This document shows positions 8,151 to 17,453 of a stretch of DNA of 64,000 bases, in pieces (the first letter of the stretch is position 1; each line of letters opens with the position of its first letter). Position numbers and translations under genes: made by a program. The notes beneath the pieces are model-generated. The model did no database searches. It saw only the letters and a program-made list of their open reading frames with translations, and was not told the DNA's origin. The stretch is taken from contig NZ_CP195793.1 of the NCBI RefSeq assembly GCF_051466335.1, positions 3,038,001 through 3,102,000 on the forward strand, in the 5' to 3' direction. The stretch comes from Planctomicrobium sp051466335 (GTDB taxonomy: Bacteria; Planctomycetota; Planctomycetia; Planctomycetales; Planctomycetaceae).

Positions 8151-9182
8151 ATGAGTCGAGTCATTGTCCGTCCGTCACAGGTTGATCTAGATTCACCGGG
8201 AAGACGTGATTACTGGATCGCCCTGGAACACGACAGTATCTGGGGAGATCATCTGATCCCTCTGACCGTCTGGGTCGGTCCAGAAGCGAAACCAGGCCAA
8301 GGGCTTGCGTCATTTGGTTCGAATCACGGTAACGAATACGAAGGACCGTGCGTTCTTAAGAACCTCCTCCGCGAAATCCGCACAGAAGACGTCCTCGGTC
8401 GCGTGATTTTCATTCCCGTTTTGAACCCATCTGCCTTCCGTGCAGGGACCCGCGAGAGTAGCCGTCTCGACGATGGAGTGAACCTGAATCGCGCGTTTGT
8501 TGACGACGCCGGGAAAGTCCCGTCACTCAGCGGAATCACGCATCGAATCGTTGCCTTCGTTCGCGAATATATCTGGCCACGAGTTCACATCGTTCTCGAC
8601 CTTCATTCAGGTGGAAATGTCGCTCGGTTCTCCCATTGCGCGAACTTCCACCCTGTCGATGATCCAGTCCTGTCGGCGAAAATCGAAGAGACTGCACGCT
8701 GGTTCGGAACGCCAAGCCTGATGGTTTACCAGAATCAGACTCCAGGTCTGCTGCCAAGCGAAGCAGAACGGCTCGGCAAGATCACCGTCGGTACCGAACT
8801 CGGTTGGGGATGCGCGGTCGATCCAATTGGTGTTCGCTACGGCCGCCAAGGGGTGTTGGCAGCACTGATCAACAACAACCTGATGAAGGGAAGCATCGAG
8901 CCAATCGCGTTCCACGCTGAAGGGACTCAAAAGAAGCTCGAGATGGTTGATCGCGAATGCTTCTCAGTTGCCCCGTTCGATGGTCATTATGAACCATTGC
9001 TCGAATGCGGAACCGTTGTGAAGAAGGGTGACGTCGTCGGCCTGCTTCACGACTTTGATCACATCGACATGCCTCCTTTCGAAGTGAAGGCGGGAGTCGA
9101 TGGGGCTGTTCTCGCTCAGGCATGGGTTGCACCAATTCCACGTGGCCAGCATATTGTCGTGGTCGGTCGAATTCTCGACTAA
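8151..9182 (+). CDS. Aspartoacylase/succinylglutamate desuccinylase-like M14 zinc hydrolase
   Basis: A 343-residue protein of the AstE/AspA branch of the M14 metallopeptidase superfamily. The zinc site is visible: His59 and Glu62 in GSNHGNEYEG and His152 in LDLHSGGN; Arg114 in NLNRAF is placed to bind a carboxylate, and Glu216 in VGTELGWG fits the catalytic general base. Such enzymes cut an amide bond to release an acyl group from an amino acid or related small molecule in the cytoplasm. The C-terminal part (CGTVVKKGDVVGLLHD) resembles the small beta-barrel that closes the active site in this family. The true substrate cannot be read from sequence. It is followed after 68 bases by an enolase-superfamily gene and is divergent from the GntR regulator, which suggests a substrate-induced degradation pathway. 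Confidence 0.87.
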   Translation: MSRVIVRPSQVDLDSPGRRDYWIALEHDSIWGDHLIPLTVWVGPEAKPGQGLASFGSNHGNEYEGPCVLKNLLREIRTEDVLGRVIFIPVLNPSAFRAGTRESSRLDDGVNLNRAFVDDAGKVPSLSGITHRIVAFVREYIWPRVHIVLDLHSGGNVARFSHCANFHPVDDPVLSAKIEETARWFGTPSLMVYQNQTPGLLPSEAERLGKITVGTELGWGCAVDPIGVRYGRQGVLAALINNNLMKGSIEPIAFHAEGTQKKLEMVDRECFSVAPFDGHYEPLLECGTVVKKGDVVGLLHDFDHIDMPPFEVKAGVDGAVLAQAWVAPIPRGQHIVVVGRILD

Positions 9183-9250
9183 GCCTTGTGTCTCGACTGT
9201 CGCATCTGAGTAAATCTTCATTCGCAAGTTGACTCCGGAATATTTTCAAT

Positions 9251-10372
9251 ATGAAAATCACTGAAATTGTTTGCCAGATTCTGCGTATCAAAAACGTAGA
9301 AAGTAAAACCGCGAGCAGCCAGGACTCTGTGCTCGTGCGAGTTCGAACTGATAATGGCCTCGAAGGGGTCGGAGAAGCCGACTCTTCCCCGGAAATGGTG
9401 AAGGCCGTCATTGATGCCCCGTTTAGCCATAACGTCGCAACCGGGCTACGATCACTCCTGATCGGTGAAAACCCTCTCGAGACAGATCGCCTCTGGGAGA
9501 AAATGTATCGCCGAACAATGTACTGCGGTCGTCGTTCGACAACCATTACTGCAATGGCTGCGATCGATATGGCTCTGTGGGACATCAAAGGAAAGCATTT
9601 CGGCGAGCCGATCCACCGACTCCTCGGCGGTAAGAAGCACGACCGCATTCAGGCCTATGCGTCCATCCTGTTCGGAAAAGATGGGGATGAAACCCAGCGA
9701 ATCGGCGAACGATGGCGCGAGTATGGTTACAACGCCGTCAAATTCGGCTGGGAGCCAATGGGGCAAAGCGAATCGGTTGACCGCGACCTCGTTCGTGGAG
9801 CACGAAAAGGCCTCGGTGACGACGCGACATTGCTGATCGACGCAGGTTGCGTCTGGGATGCACGCACTGCACTGGAGCGAGCGAAGGCATTTGCCGAACA
9901 GCGAATTGGTTGGCTCGAAGAGCCTTTGCACCCAGATGACTACGAAGGCTACCGATGGCTTCGCGACCGTTCACCAGTCCCCATCGCTTCCGGTGAGGAG
10001 GAGTGTGGTCGGTTTGCATTCCGTCCGTTGATCGATGGTCGGTGCCTCGATATTTATCAGGTCGACCTGTCACGAAACGGCTTCAGCGAGTCGAACTACA
10101 TTCGTCAACGCGTTGAAGAAATCGGTGCTCGTCTGTGCAACCACTGCTACACCAGCCCTGTGACAGTGGCAGCCAGTATCCACTGGTTGAGCACCTGCCG
10201 CGATGCGTTCATCTTCGAAGACTGCGTTGAGGATTCACCTCTCCGTCACGAGTTGACTCACGAGAAGATTCAGGCTGTCGATGGTTGGATTTCTCCACCT
10301 GAAGCGCCGGGTCTCGGCGTGACGATCAACGAAGACTTTGTGAAGTCGACTCTGATTTCCGAGTCGCGATAG
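9251..10372 (+). CDS. Enolase-superfamily enzyme, mandelate racemase group, with KxG in place of KxK
   Basis: A 373-residue member of the mandelate racemase/muconate lactonizing group. The N-terminal capping domain (about 1-120) is followed by the (beta/alpha)7-beta barrel. Metal ligands are Asp197 (LLIDAG), Glu223 (WLEEP) and Glu249 (ASGEE). His298 (CNHCYTS) and Asp272 (VDLSRNG) would form the His-Asp base dyad. In the KxK position there is Lys164-Phe-Gly166, so the second lysine, the usual base of that face, is missing. This points to a dehydratase or epimerase that works with the His-Asp dyad, not to muconate cycloisomerase. It shares a transcript with the M14 hydrolase and ends at a strong terminator. 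Confidence 0.9.
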   Translation: MKITEIVCQILRIKNVESKTASSQDSVLVRVRTDNGLEGVGEADSSPEMVKAVIDAPFSHNVATGLRSLLIGENPLETDRLWEKMYRRTMYCGRRSTTITAMAAIDMALWDIKGKHFGEPIHRLLGGKKHDRIQAYASILFGKDGDETQRIGERWREYGYNAVKFGWEPMGQSESVDRDLVRGARKGLGDDATLLIDAGCVWDARTALERAKAFAEQRIGWLEEPLHPDDYEGYRWLRDRSPVPIASGEEECGRFAFRPLIDGRCLDIYQVDLSRNGFSESNYIRQRVEEIGARLCNHCYTSPVTVAASIHWLSTCRDAFIFEDCVEDSPLRHELTHEKIQAVDGWISPPEAPGLGVTINEDFVKSTLISESR

Positions 10373-10384
10373 TCAGAATGAGAT

Positions 10385-10419
10385 GCGGCGGTGAGGGAAA
10401 TCCTGACCGCCGCTTTTTT
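10385..10419 (+). terminator. Rho-independent terminator after the enolase-superfamily gene
   Basis: An 8-bp stem GCGGCGGT/ACCGCCGC (10385-10392 with 10406-10413) is followed directly by six T. It separates the hydrolase/enolase transcript from the MFS gene. Confidence 0.92.
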
Positions 10420-10733
10420 ATGATGTGCCCCAATTTCGAGCGGCCATCACATTGGCCCGAAGTCGTTAATCGGTCTTTGGCGAATTTCTTTTCAGCAATC
10501 GCCCTTCCGCTCTGAACTGGCGAAGGGACTGCCTCTGTGACTCGGGCATCTGAATTTCACGCAGCAAGACGTCGTGAAACAGAGCTCCCAAGGAGAGTTA
10601 GCTGTTTGCGATCGGCCCAGACCGATCTTCAAACGAATTCCGCCGCAATGGCCTTTAAAATGAGTTCAATTCTCTGTCTTGACGCGGGCGTACGTGACGG
10701 CAGTGAGCTGAGATCTCGGAAACGGAGCTTCTT
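10420..10733. other. Non-coding stretch before the MFS gene
   Basis: About 310 bases with no convincing gene, RNA or repeat. It should contain the promoter of the MFS transporter gene. I see no further copy of the ATTGTYRACAAT operator here. Confidence 0.5.
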
Positions 10734-12197
10734 GTGTCATCTGTCTCGGATCCTTCACAAAGTACTCAGCAGCCCGTCCCCGTAGCGGAGCTTGGTTCGG
10801 CTCGGACGACCGGAACGTTTCAGTTCTCTTCGAGCCAGATCATCGTTCTCCTTCTGGTCTGTACCCTGTCGATGATCACGTATCTGGACCGGGTGTGCTT
10901 CGGCGTTGCCGCTGGGTCAATCGCAGCGGAACTGGGGTTAAAGGGTGTCTCTGAATTGAAATGGGCCTTCACCGCCTTTTCAATCGCCTATGCGTTGTTC
11001 GAGATCCCAACCGGTTGGTGGGGAGACCGAATTGGACCTCGTGCGATGCTGATTCGCATTGTGATCTGGTGGTCGGCGTGTACTGCTCTCACAGGAATGA
11101 TTGGATGGCAGTACGGAGGGTGGACCTTCGGCGGCCTGGGGACACTCATCGTGTTGAGGTTCCTTTTCGGCGCAGGAGAAGCGGGGGCTTACCCCAATAT
11201 TGCAAAGGCGATTTATAACTGGTTCCCGAGCCATCAATGGGAATCTGCTCAGGGATTCGTCTGGATGTCCGGGCGATTGATGGGCGGCCTGACCCCATTG
11301 ATTTGGGCCTTGCTTGTCACTGGAACGAGTTTTAGCACTCCTCTGGTCAGTTGTCGCGGGGCGTTTTTAATCTTCGCAGGAAGTGGGCTTGTCTGGTGCA
11401 TCGCTTTCTGGAGTCTGTTTCAGAACCTTCCCAAGAATTCTGATCGAAATCTTTCAGTTGAGTCATCTACAAAGTCCGCACAAGGACATCGTGTTCCGTG
11501 GAAATGGTTGTTCACCAACTCTGAACTGCTTGTACTTTGCTGCGTCTATTCGCTGTTGAATTACGGATGGGCCTTCAATATTTCGTACCTTCCCTCTTAC
11601 GTCGCGAACCGATTCCCGATGGAAGAGTTTGCCGATCTACGACCAATTTATCTGGGCGCGCCTCTATGGGTGGGTGCGATTGGCTGCCTATGCGGCGGGC
11701 CGCTTGTGTCGTTGCTGGACCGATACATTCATAATCGTCGACTCTCTCGGTGTGTACTGGGCGTCTTTTCAATGCTCGGGTGTGCGATTTCCTGGGGTTT
11801 GGCCACGCAGGCGGACAACATGCATCTGTTCTGTATCAGTGTTGCAATGGCTGCGTTTTTCGTTGACATCACACTCGGTGCAACATGGGCGACATGTCAG
11901 GATATCGGGCAGGAGCATACCGCGGTCGCTGGCGGATTCATGAATACGATCGGAACGATTGGTGCTGCGGTCGCTGTTTGGACAACAGGAACGATCGTCG
12001 AGGTTGCTATCTCCGCGAGAGCGACAATCGAAAATGTCGTTCCAGATCTTCTGACCGACGAAATCCGCCTTCAGGCATCGTTGGATGGATACCAGTCCGT
12101 GTTCACCACCTATGCAGCGGTTTACTTGCTCGCAGCCATCGGCTGGGGCGTCATCGGTTGGGTTCAACTCAGAAACCGTCGTGCAGAGGCAGCCTAA
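10734..12197 (+). CDS. MFS transporter, probable anion:cation symporter (ACS) family
   Basis: A 487-residue inner-membrane transporter with about 12 hydrophobic segments. The first loop motif (WGDRIGPRAMLIRIVIWWS) and LRFLFGAGEAGAYPNIAKAI are typical of the ACS family, which takes up hexuronates, glucarate, tartrate, phthalate and similar organic acids. The GTG start is supported by GGAG 6 bases upstream. It lies downstream of the M14 hydrolase and enolase-superfamily genes on the same strand, behind a terminator and with its own upstream region, so it is probably the uptake system for their substrate but transcribed separately. The substrate is inferred from family and context only. Confidence 0.9.
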   Translation: MSSVSDPSQSTQQPVPVAELGSARTTGTFQFSSSQIIVLLLVCTLSMITYLDRVCFGVAAGSIAAELGLKGVSELKWAFTAFSIAYALFEIPTGWWGDRIGPRAMLIRIVIWWSACTALTGMIGWQYGGWTFGGLGTLIVLRFLFGAGEAGAYPNIAKAIYNWFPSHQWESAQGFVWMSGRLMGGLTPLIWALLVTGTSFSTPLVSCRGAFLIFAGSGLVWCIAFWSLFQNLPKNSDRNLSVESSTKSAQGHRVPWKWLFTNSELLVLCCVYSLLNYGWAFNISYLPSYVANRFPMEEFADLRPIYLGAPLWVGAIGCLCGGPLVSLLDRYIHNRRLSRCVLGVFSMLGCAISWGLATQADNMHLFCISVAMAAFFVDITLGATWATCQDIGQEHTAVAGGFMNTIGTIGAAVAVWTTGTIVEVAISARATIENVVPDLLTDEIRLQASLDGYQSVFTTYAAVYLLAAIGWGVIGWVQLRNRRAEAA

Positions 12198-12429
12198 TCA
12201 GACTTCGAGCGACCTCAGTCATCTAGATATAAAAAATTCGACTCTCGGAATCCGTATTTGAGTTCGAGTGTCTCGATGACGCTGCGATGTCAGATCACAT
12301 TTCGTGACTAAGCAATTCTTGCTTGTCGCAAGAGAGTCCCGACCGCAGGTTTGTGTTTCATGTGGACGCTGCTTGATCCGGTCACGCGGGCCGTCGAATT
12401 CACTTGCGCTGGTGTGCCGCAAAAATCGA

Positions 12430-13713
12430 CTACTTCAGATCAGCGTCAAACTCGATTGTTTGCTCAGGAAGTATCCGGTCGGACTCTATGGTCAAGGTCG
12501 GCGACGTTCCGCCTGCGTTCACTTCGCAGATTCGTTTCTCTCCGGGGAGCAGATGCTTGAGCGACGTCTTTGAGCGAACTCCGTTCACCGCAGGGAAAGC
12601 ATCCACATAGATGGGGGCGATTCCGGTGTTTTTGATCTCAACGCGAGACTCATTGGGTGACGTCAGAAATTCGGTGACCTCGAAGCGGTACCCCAACGCC
12701 ATACTCGCTTCCTGGAACCGTTGACGAGGCTGCAATTTGATCTGCGCATCGCCGAGGATAAACGAGATATGGAATTTGGCAGCCTGCTCTTCAAAAGGAA
12801 TTCCATGCGGGCCTTTGGGAGCCAATGCTTGCTTCTGATCTTTCGATTCGAAAAAACTAAACTCCCCACCGGTCGGAGCAAGTTTCCATCGATCAAGTCG
12901 AAGCGTTTGCCAGTTTGGTTCGTTGTACTTTGCATGATCCTTGTGATTGAATGAGTCGTCGAAAACTCCAAACCCGAGCGAGAGAAGTGCCTCGTTATTC
13001 ACAAATGGGGCGTCTTCACTTGCTGCGTCGACAGATATCATCCAAGGAGTCTGCTTCAATTGTTCAGCGAGGTGTCTTGCGAACTTCGACTGATAATCCA
13101 GCGAGGGAAAAGTTTTGCCCATCGTCATCGGCCCATCGTAAATATGGTATTCCGACCACAATCCGAAGCCGACCTGAACAAACGCGATCCGTGGGTCTCC
13201 ATCGTACTTCGAACTAAAGGCAGTCATGAACTCGAGTGCAAATTCCTGCAGCTTGGGATGGGACCAGTCTGGAAAGCCTGTCGGTTTGCTTTCGCTCTCC
13301 GCAGTGACACCTTGATAATCCGACAGTTCTCGAATGTATTTGGGAACTCCGGAAGGCTTTCCGACATAGGTGTCGTACCATCTTAAAATCAGTTGATGTC
13401 CACGCCCGGAGACATCGTCAAGAATCTTTTCCAGCGGCTCCCAATGGAAATCACCTTCCCCTGCCACGACCTGATCGTAAGGAAGATAGATGAACTCTAG
13501 TTGGATCGGGGCTTTTCTGACCGCTTCATTCGTCGTCCACAAGGTGATTCCGGTCATCGGTTGCACAGTTGTGATGTGCGATTGGAGCGGAACTGGCTGC
13601 ATTTGTGCTTCCGCGAACGCCTGCCGTTGAACACACAAGGCCACTGACAAGAAGAGAAGTGTGAATCTCAAGGACATAGTGGCTGTCATCCAGATGCTGT
13701 TGGGGATTTCCAT
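12430..13713 (-). CDS. Secreted DUF4832-like putative glycoside hydrolase
   Basis: A 427-residue protein with a signal peptide (FTLLFLSVALCVQRQAFAEA), so it is exported; starts at 13713 or at the ATG 12 codons later both keep it. The middle looks like a TIM-barrel of the glycosidase type (HQLILRWYDTYVGKP, AFVQVGFGLWSEYHIYDG), followed by a beta-rich C-terminal region containing GYRFEVTEF and IKNTGIAPIYVDAFPAVNG, which resembles the DUF4832 architecture. Glu in the LWSEYH stretch is a candidate acid/base. The substrate is unknown. The gene stands alone, convergent with the MFS gene and divergent from the TetR gene. Confidence 0.65.
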   Translation of the reverse strand: MEIPNSIWMTATMSLRFTLLFLSVALCVQRQAFAEAQMQPVPLQSHITTVQPMTGITLWTTNEAVRKAPIQLEFIYLPYDQVVAGEGDFHWEPLEKILDDVSGRGHQLILRWYDTYVGKPSGVPKYIRELSDYQGVTAESESKPTGFPDWSHPKLQEFALEFMTAFSSKYDGDPRIAFVQVGFGLWSEYHIYDGPMTMGKTFPSLDYQSKFARHLAEQLKQTPWMISVDAASEDAPFVNNEALLSLGFGVFDDSFNHKDHAKYNEPNWQTLRLDRWKLAPTGGEFSFFESKDQKQALAPKGPHGIPFEEQAAKFHISFILGDAQIKLQPRQRFQEASMALGYRFEVTEFLTSPNESRVEIKNTGIAPIYVDAFPAVNGVRSKTSLKHLLPGEKRICEVNAGGTSPTLTIESDRILPEQTIEFDADLK

Positions 13714-13773
13714 TCTTTTTAGGCGGCGACCGGGAAGAATACAATTGACTCAAACGCTCGGTCCGAAGCCGAG

Positions 13774-13962
13774 TCAACTCTCTATCGGGCTGACGAATTG
13801 AAACGCAGTGTCTTCGACAAGCGAGATTTGACGTTGTGCCACGGCCGATGAAGTTAAAATCGACGAGAACAAAACAATTGCGGAAACTCGAATGAGCAAT
13901 CCCGTTGTGTGGGATGAATCGCAATATCCAAGGTCGAGTTGTTCATTCTTGAGATCACCCAT
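13774..13962 (-). CDS. Possible small secreted peptide
   Basis: A 62-codon frame on the same strand as the DUF4832-like gene and ending 60 bases before it. Its middle (LLIRVSAIVLFSSILTSSAV followed by AQRQ) has the shape of a signal peptide with an Ala-x-Ala cleavage site, leaving about 20 mature residues. There is no clear ribosome site and I recognise no family, so it may be chance or the remains of a longer gene. Confidence 0.25.
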   Translation of the reverse strand: MGDLKNEQLDLGYCDSSHTTGLLIRVSAIVLFSSILTSSAVAQRQISLVEDTAFQFVSPIES

Positions 13963-14202
13963 GATTTCAAAAACTCCAGCGTGTCACCATTTCACTTATG
14001 TACCACGAGTCGGGGAGATGAGTGAATGGGGTGTATTCAAAAAAAATGGGCTTGGTCAGGTTGCAGTCGTTGCCCAATCAGTGGCAGACTGCCTATCGAG
14101 GAACTTGCCAATTTATTAACTTCCAATTCAGAATTGACGATCGTTTGAAATCCTTTGACAGTTTCAGCTTGAAGTCGATCTCTCATTTCTCAAATGCAGT
14201 CT

Positions 14203-14242
14203 TACACTGACAGGTGTACACACTGAGGCCGTAAAGTACACC
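14203..14242. promoter_or_regulatory. Putative TetR operator region
   Basis: TACAC-N6-GTGTA (14203-14218) overlaps GGTGTAC (14213-14219), which is repeated in inverted form as GTACACC at 14236-14242. The three half-sites lie 27-66 bases in front of the TetR gene, where an autoregulatory site would be expected. Confidence 0.45.
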
Positions 14243-14268
14243 AAAAGGTTTAAAGTGGAGTTTAACAG

Positions 14269-14886
14269 ATGGCGGAGGCGATAAAGATCCGGCTCACCGA
14301 CCGCAAGCGGGAATCCATTTTGGATGCTGCCGTTCAGGAATTTGCGTCGTCCGGGTTTGACAACACCAGCATGGACCGCATTTCGGAAGTCGCAAAGGTT
14401 TCCAAGAGAACGGTTTACAACCACTTCCCCAGTAAAGAGGACCTATTCGCAGCGATCGTTGAGCGGCTTTTGGCTCGCTGTAATCCAGTCGAACAGTACT
14501 CCTACGACCCACTGCTTCCGCTTGAGCCCCAACTGCTGTCAATCGCGCAAAGCCTCGTAGAACTGTCCGATTCTGCCGAATTCCTCGATCTTGGCCGCGT
14601 GATTCTGCCTCGATTTCTTCAAACTCCTGAACTCTCTCGCCAGCTTTTGGGGGATTGTAAGCCGGGTGAACGTGCTTTGATTCAGTGGATTCAAACAGCG
14701 CAGCGAGCAGGCAGACTCAAGCCGATGGAACCCGAAGTTGCTGCCCGGCAGTTTCATGGTCTGATCAACACATTCGCTTTCTGGCCCCAGATCCTCGGGG
14801 CTGCTCCGCCGCTTTCACCTGAACAAAAACAGGCAGTGATTCAAAGCACTGTCTCAATGTTTCTGGACCACTATGTCGTTCGATAG
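14269..14886 (+). CDS. TetR/AcrR-family transcriptional regulator
   Basis: A 205-residue regulator. The N-terminal helix-turn-helix covers residues about 12-60 (ESILDAAVQEFASSGFDNTS, MDRISEVAKVSKRTVYNHFP, SKEDLFAAIVERLL). The C-terminal ligand domain resembles the AefR-like type (LSRQLLGDCKPGERALIQWI). A GGAG 8 bases upstream supports the start. Inverted GTGTAC-type half-sites just upstream suggest autoregulation. The ligand and targets are unknown; the nearest genes are the DUF4832-like protein (divergent) and ilvA, neither an obvious target. Confidence 0.92.
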   Translation: MAEAIKIRLTDRKRESILDAAVQEFASSGFDNTSMDRISEVAKVSKRTVYNHFPSKEDLFAAIVERLLARCNPVEQYSYDPLLPLEPQLLSIAQSLVELSDSAEFLDLGRVILPRFLQTPELSRQLLGDCKPGERALIQWIQTAQRAGRLKPMEPEVAARQFHGLINTFAFWPQILGAAPPLSPEQKQAVIQSTVSMFLDHYVVR

Positions 14887-15146
14887 AGAGCCCTCCCGCT
14901 AGGTCAGCGACGGTGAGAGCTCACCCCCCCGTTCGCCTAAATGCGTCCGGAATCAATCAACTGATGCTCATGTCACAGGCCGCCTCACGACGGCCATCCT
15001 GCTCACGCAACGAGTTGATGCTCGGATACTCAATCCCAGCGGCTATTGAAGTCGATCACTGAATTCAGTGCGACAAACGACTTCGAAGTAACTAGACTCT
15101 AAAAATTCAACCAGACACGATTCTAGGCTTTCTCAGGGATTCTTCA

Positions 15147-16721
15147 GTGCAGGATTACATCCGCAAAATTCTCGAAGCTCGTGTCTATGATGTCTCAATC
15201 GAAAGTCCACTGGATGCCCTTCCCCGGTTGTCGACACGGCTTGGCGTGGATGTTCGCTTGAAGCGAGAAGATCTCCAACCGATCTTCTCTTTCAAAATTC
15301 GCGGGGCATACAACAAAATCGCCCGGTTAACTGCAGAAGAATGTCAGCGGGGCGTGATCTGCGCATCTGCCGGAAATCATGCGCAAGGAGTGGCCCTCGC
15401 TGGTCGCAAGTTGAACATTGCAACTACGATCGTCATGCCTCGGACGACGCCAGAGATCAAAGTGGCATCTGTCCGCAATCTCGGCGGACGTGTGATCCTG
15501 CACGGTGAGAGCTTCGACGATGCCTACAGCTATGCTCGGAAACTCGAAGTCGAAGGCAATCTGACATTTATTCATCCGTACGACGATCCCGACGTCATCG
15601 CTGGACAAGGGACAATCGGGATGGAGATCCTCCGCCAGCATCCCGGAAAAATTGCAGCGATCTTTGTTCCCGTTGGCGGCGGTGGACTCGCTGCTGGTCT
15701 CGCGATCTACACCAAATTCCTGCGGCCCGAAATCAAGGTCATTGGAGTGGAGCCGGAAGATGCTGCGTCAATGGCGGCAGCGATCGAGAGAAATGAACGT
15801 GTCGTTCTGGATCAAGTCGGTTTGTTCGCAGATGGGGTCGCTGTCCGACAGGCCGGGGCGGAGACGTTCCGTATCTGCAAAGAACTTTTGGACGGCGTGA
15901 TCACGGTGACCTCCGACGAAATTTGCGCCGCGGTGAAAGACATCTTCGTTGACACTCGTGCGATTGCAGAGACGGCAGGAGCGGTGAGTCTCGCTGGCCT
16001 GAAGAACTATGTCGAGGAGCACGGTAAATCTCACGAGGGCGCACTGATCGCAATCAACAGTGGCTCGAACATGAACTTCGATCGACTTCGCCACATCGCA
16101 GAACGTGCGGAGCTTGGAGAGAATCGGGAAGCGTTACTCGCCGTCACGATTCCAGAAACCCCCGGGAGCTATCGCGCGTTGATTCGACTGCTCGGTGGCC
16201 GCGCCATCACTGAATTCAACTACCGATATACTGACCCGAAGAATGCGAGAGTCTTTATCGGAGTCCACATCAACGAGGGAGAAGATGAAAAAAAGAAAAT
16301 CATCACTCGACTCTCGGACGCAGGCTTTTCCGTGTTGGATATGTCTCACAATGAACTGGCAAAACTGCACATCCGCTACATGGTCGGGGGGAAAGCACCA
16401 GGGCTTCGAGATGAAGTCATTTTCCGCTTCCAGTTTCCCGAACGTCCCGGGGCACTGATGAAGTTCCTCAGTAGCCTGTCGACTGACTGGAACATCTCCT
16501 TGTTCCATTACCGAAATCATGGTGCGGATTACGGGCGAGTCCTCACAGGGATTCAGATCCCTCCCAACGAACGGGAGTTGCTGCACGAACGCCTGAAGGC
16601 GCTTGGGTACCCGTACTGGGACGAAAGCGAGAATACGGCGTACTGGTCGTTCCTCTCCCCGGACCACTCGAATGAATCAGGGTTCACGACTGCCAATTCG
16701 AAGTCCCCCGCCGACCACTGA
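15147..16721 (+). CDS. ilvA: Threonine ammonia-lyase, biosynthetic (threonine dehydratase)
   Basis: A 524-residue cytoplasmic PLP enzyme that deaminates threonine to 2-oxobutanoate, the first step towards isoleucine. Lys50 in FSFKIRGAYNK binds PLP and the phosphate loop is VPVGGGGLAAGL. The C-terminal third carries two ACT-like regulatory domains (ETPGSYRALIRLLGGRAITE and FPERPGALMKFLSSLS), which marks the biosynthetic, isoleucine-inhibited form and not the catabolic one; the length matches E. coli IlvA. The GTG start matches the conserved beginning of the family (DYIRKILEARVYDV). No other branched-chain amino acid gene is nearby. Confidence 0.95.
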   Translation: MQDYIRKILEARVYDVSIESPLDALPRLSTRLGVDVRLKREDLQPIFSFKIRGAYNKIARLTAEECQRGVICASAGNHAQGVALAGRKLNIATTIVMPRTTPEIKVASVRNLGGRVILHGESFDDAYSYARKLEVEGNLTFIHPYDDPDVIAGQGTIGMEILRQHPGKIAAIFVPVGGGGLAAGLAIYTKFLRPEIKVIGVEPEDAASMAAAIERNERVVLDQVGLFADGVAVRQAGAETFRICKELLDGVITVTSDEICAAVKDIFVDTRAIAETAGAVSLAGLKNYVEEHGKSHEGALIAINSGSNMNFDRLRHIAERAELGENREALLAVTIPETPGSYRALIRLLGGRAITEFNYRYTDPKNARVFIGVHINEGEDEKKKIITRLSDAGFSVLDMSHNELAKLHIRYMVGGKAPGLRDEVIFRFQFPERPGALMKFLSSLSTDWNISLFHYRNHGADYGRVLTGIQIPPNERELLHERLKALGYPYWDESENTAYWSFLSPDHSNESGFTTANSKSPADH

Positions 16722-17453
16722 TGTGGACGCGGAGGGGCGTGCGTCGCCTGGTCTTCTCGACGACCGCAACAACTGTCTCTCTTTTCAGACTCCGAAGCTA
16801 CGCAGCGAACGTGAGGTTCTGTTTTGATGGTCTCATCTTGCGTGATGGGATCTCTGTATTTCTTTCCTGAAATCAACCGATCGAAGTCGCTTTCGTGGGG
16901 GTCGATTCCATTTCTCTTTCAGCCGCTTCCTTGATTGGTGGGGATTGAGCAATGCGCTGAAATCGAGGCTTGATGGCATCGGTTCGACCTCGAAAAATGG
17001 TAACTAATCCCACGCGACGCATTACCTATGCTCACTACGTCACGTGATATTATCAGATCATTAGAGTCGCATCTGTCTTAAATGCTGATTTTTCTTTGGC
17101 TTGCGCATATCGAACTGTATTTGAAACGAAAACTCTAATAGTTCGCAGTATTGTTGGGTGAATTGAGATCCCAGCTCTTTCTCATAAAAGTCAAATTTTA
17201 ATAAAAGTTCGCTTTTCAAACGTCGACAGGGTGTTAATCCTAGTAGTGTTTTCACGGTCGCTAACATGTAACTAAGTTTTATAATTCATCATCAGCACTC
17301 TTCCTGCCGGAATTCAAGTTGGCAGAAACCAATTGATTCTAACGACTTAATTGCAGACGTTCTTAATAAATCCAGCAATTCACTTCCGTTTTTTTGTCAG
17401 GATTCGTCCTCCTGAAAATTCATTTTCACCTCCCATCTGAAGAGGAGATTCGA
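16722..17453. other. Long AT-richer non-coding stretch upstream of a DUF1559 gene
   Basis: About 730 bases without a supported gene. The part from about 17080 to 17390 is clearly richer in A and T than the genes around it. A 68-codon frame on the minus strand (17061-17267) has no ribosome site or recognisable family. The stretch presumably holds the promoter and a long leader of the DUF1559 gene. Confidence 0.5.

Noticed and set aside
8869..9648. A 259-codon minus-strand frame across the M14 and enolase-superfamily genes
   Set aside because: It is antisense to two well-supported enzymes and its composition (Arg/Ser-rich) is typical of a shadow frame.
16910..16930. A GG-N10-GC pair upstream of the second DUF1559 gene
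   Set aside because: The -24 element reads TTGGTGG and the -12 element lacks TTGC, too weak for a sigma-54 call.
17061..17267. A 68-codon minus-strand frame in the AT-rich gap after ilvA
   Set aside because: No ribosome site, no family and no neighbour context; the region is better explained as a promoter and leader.
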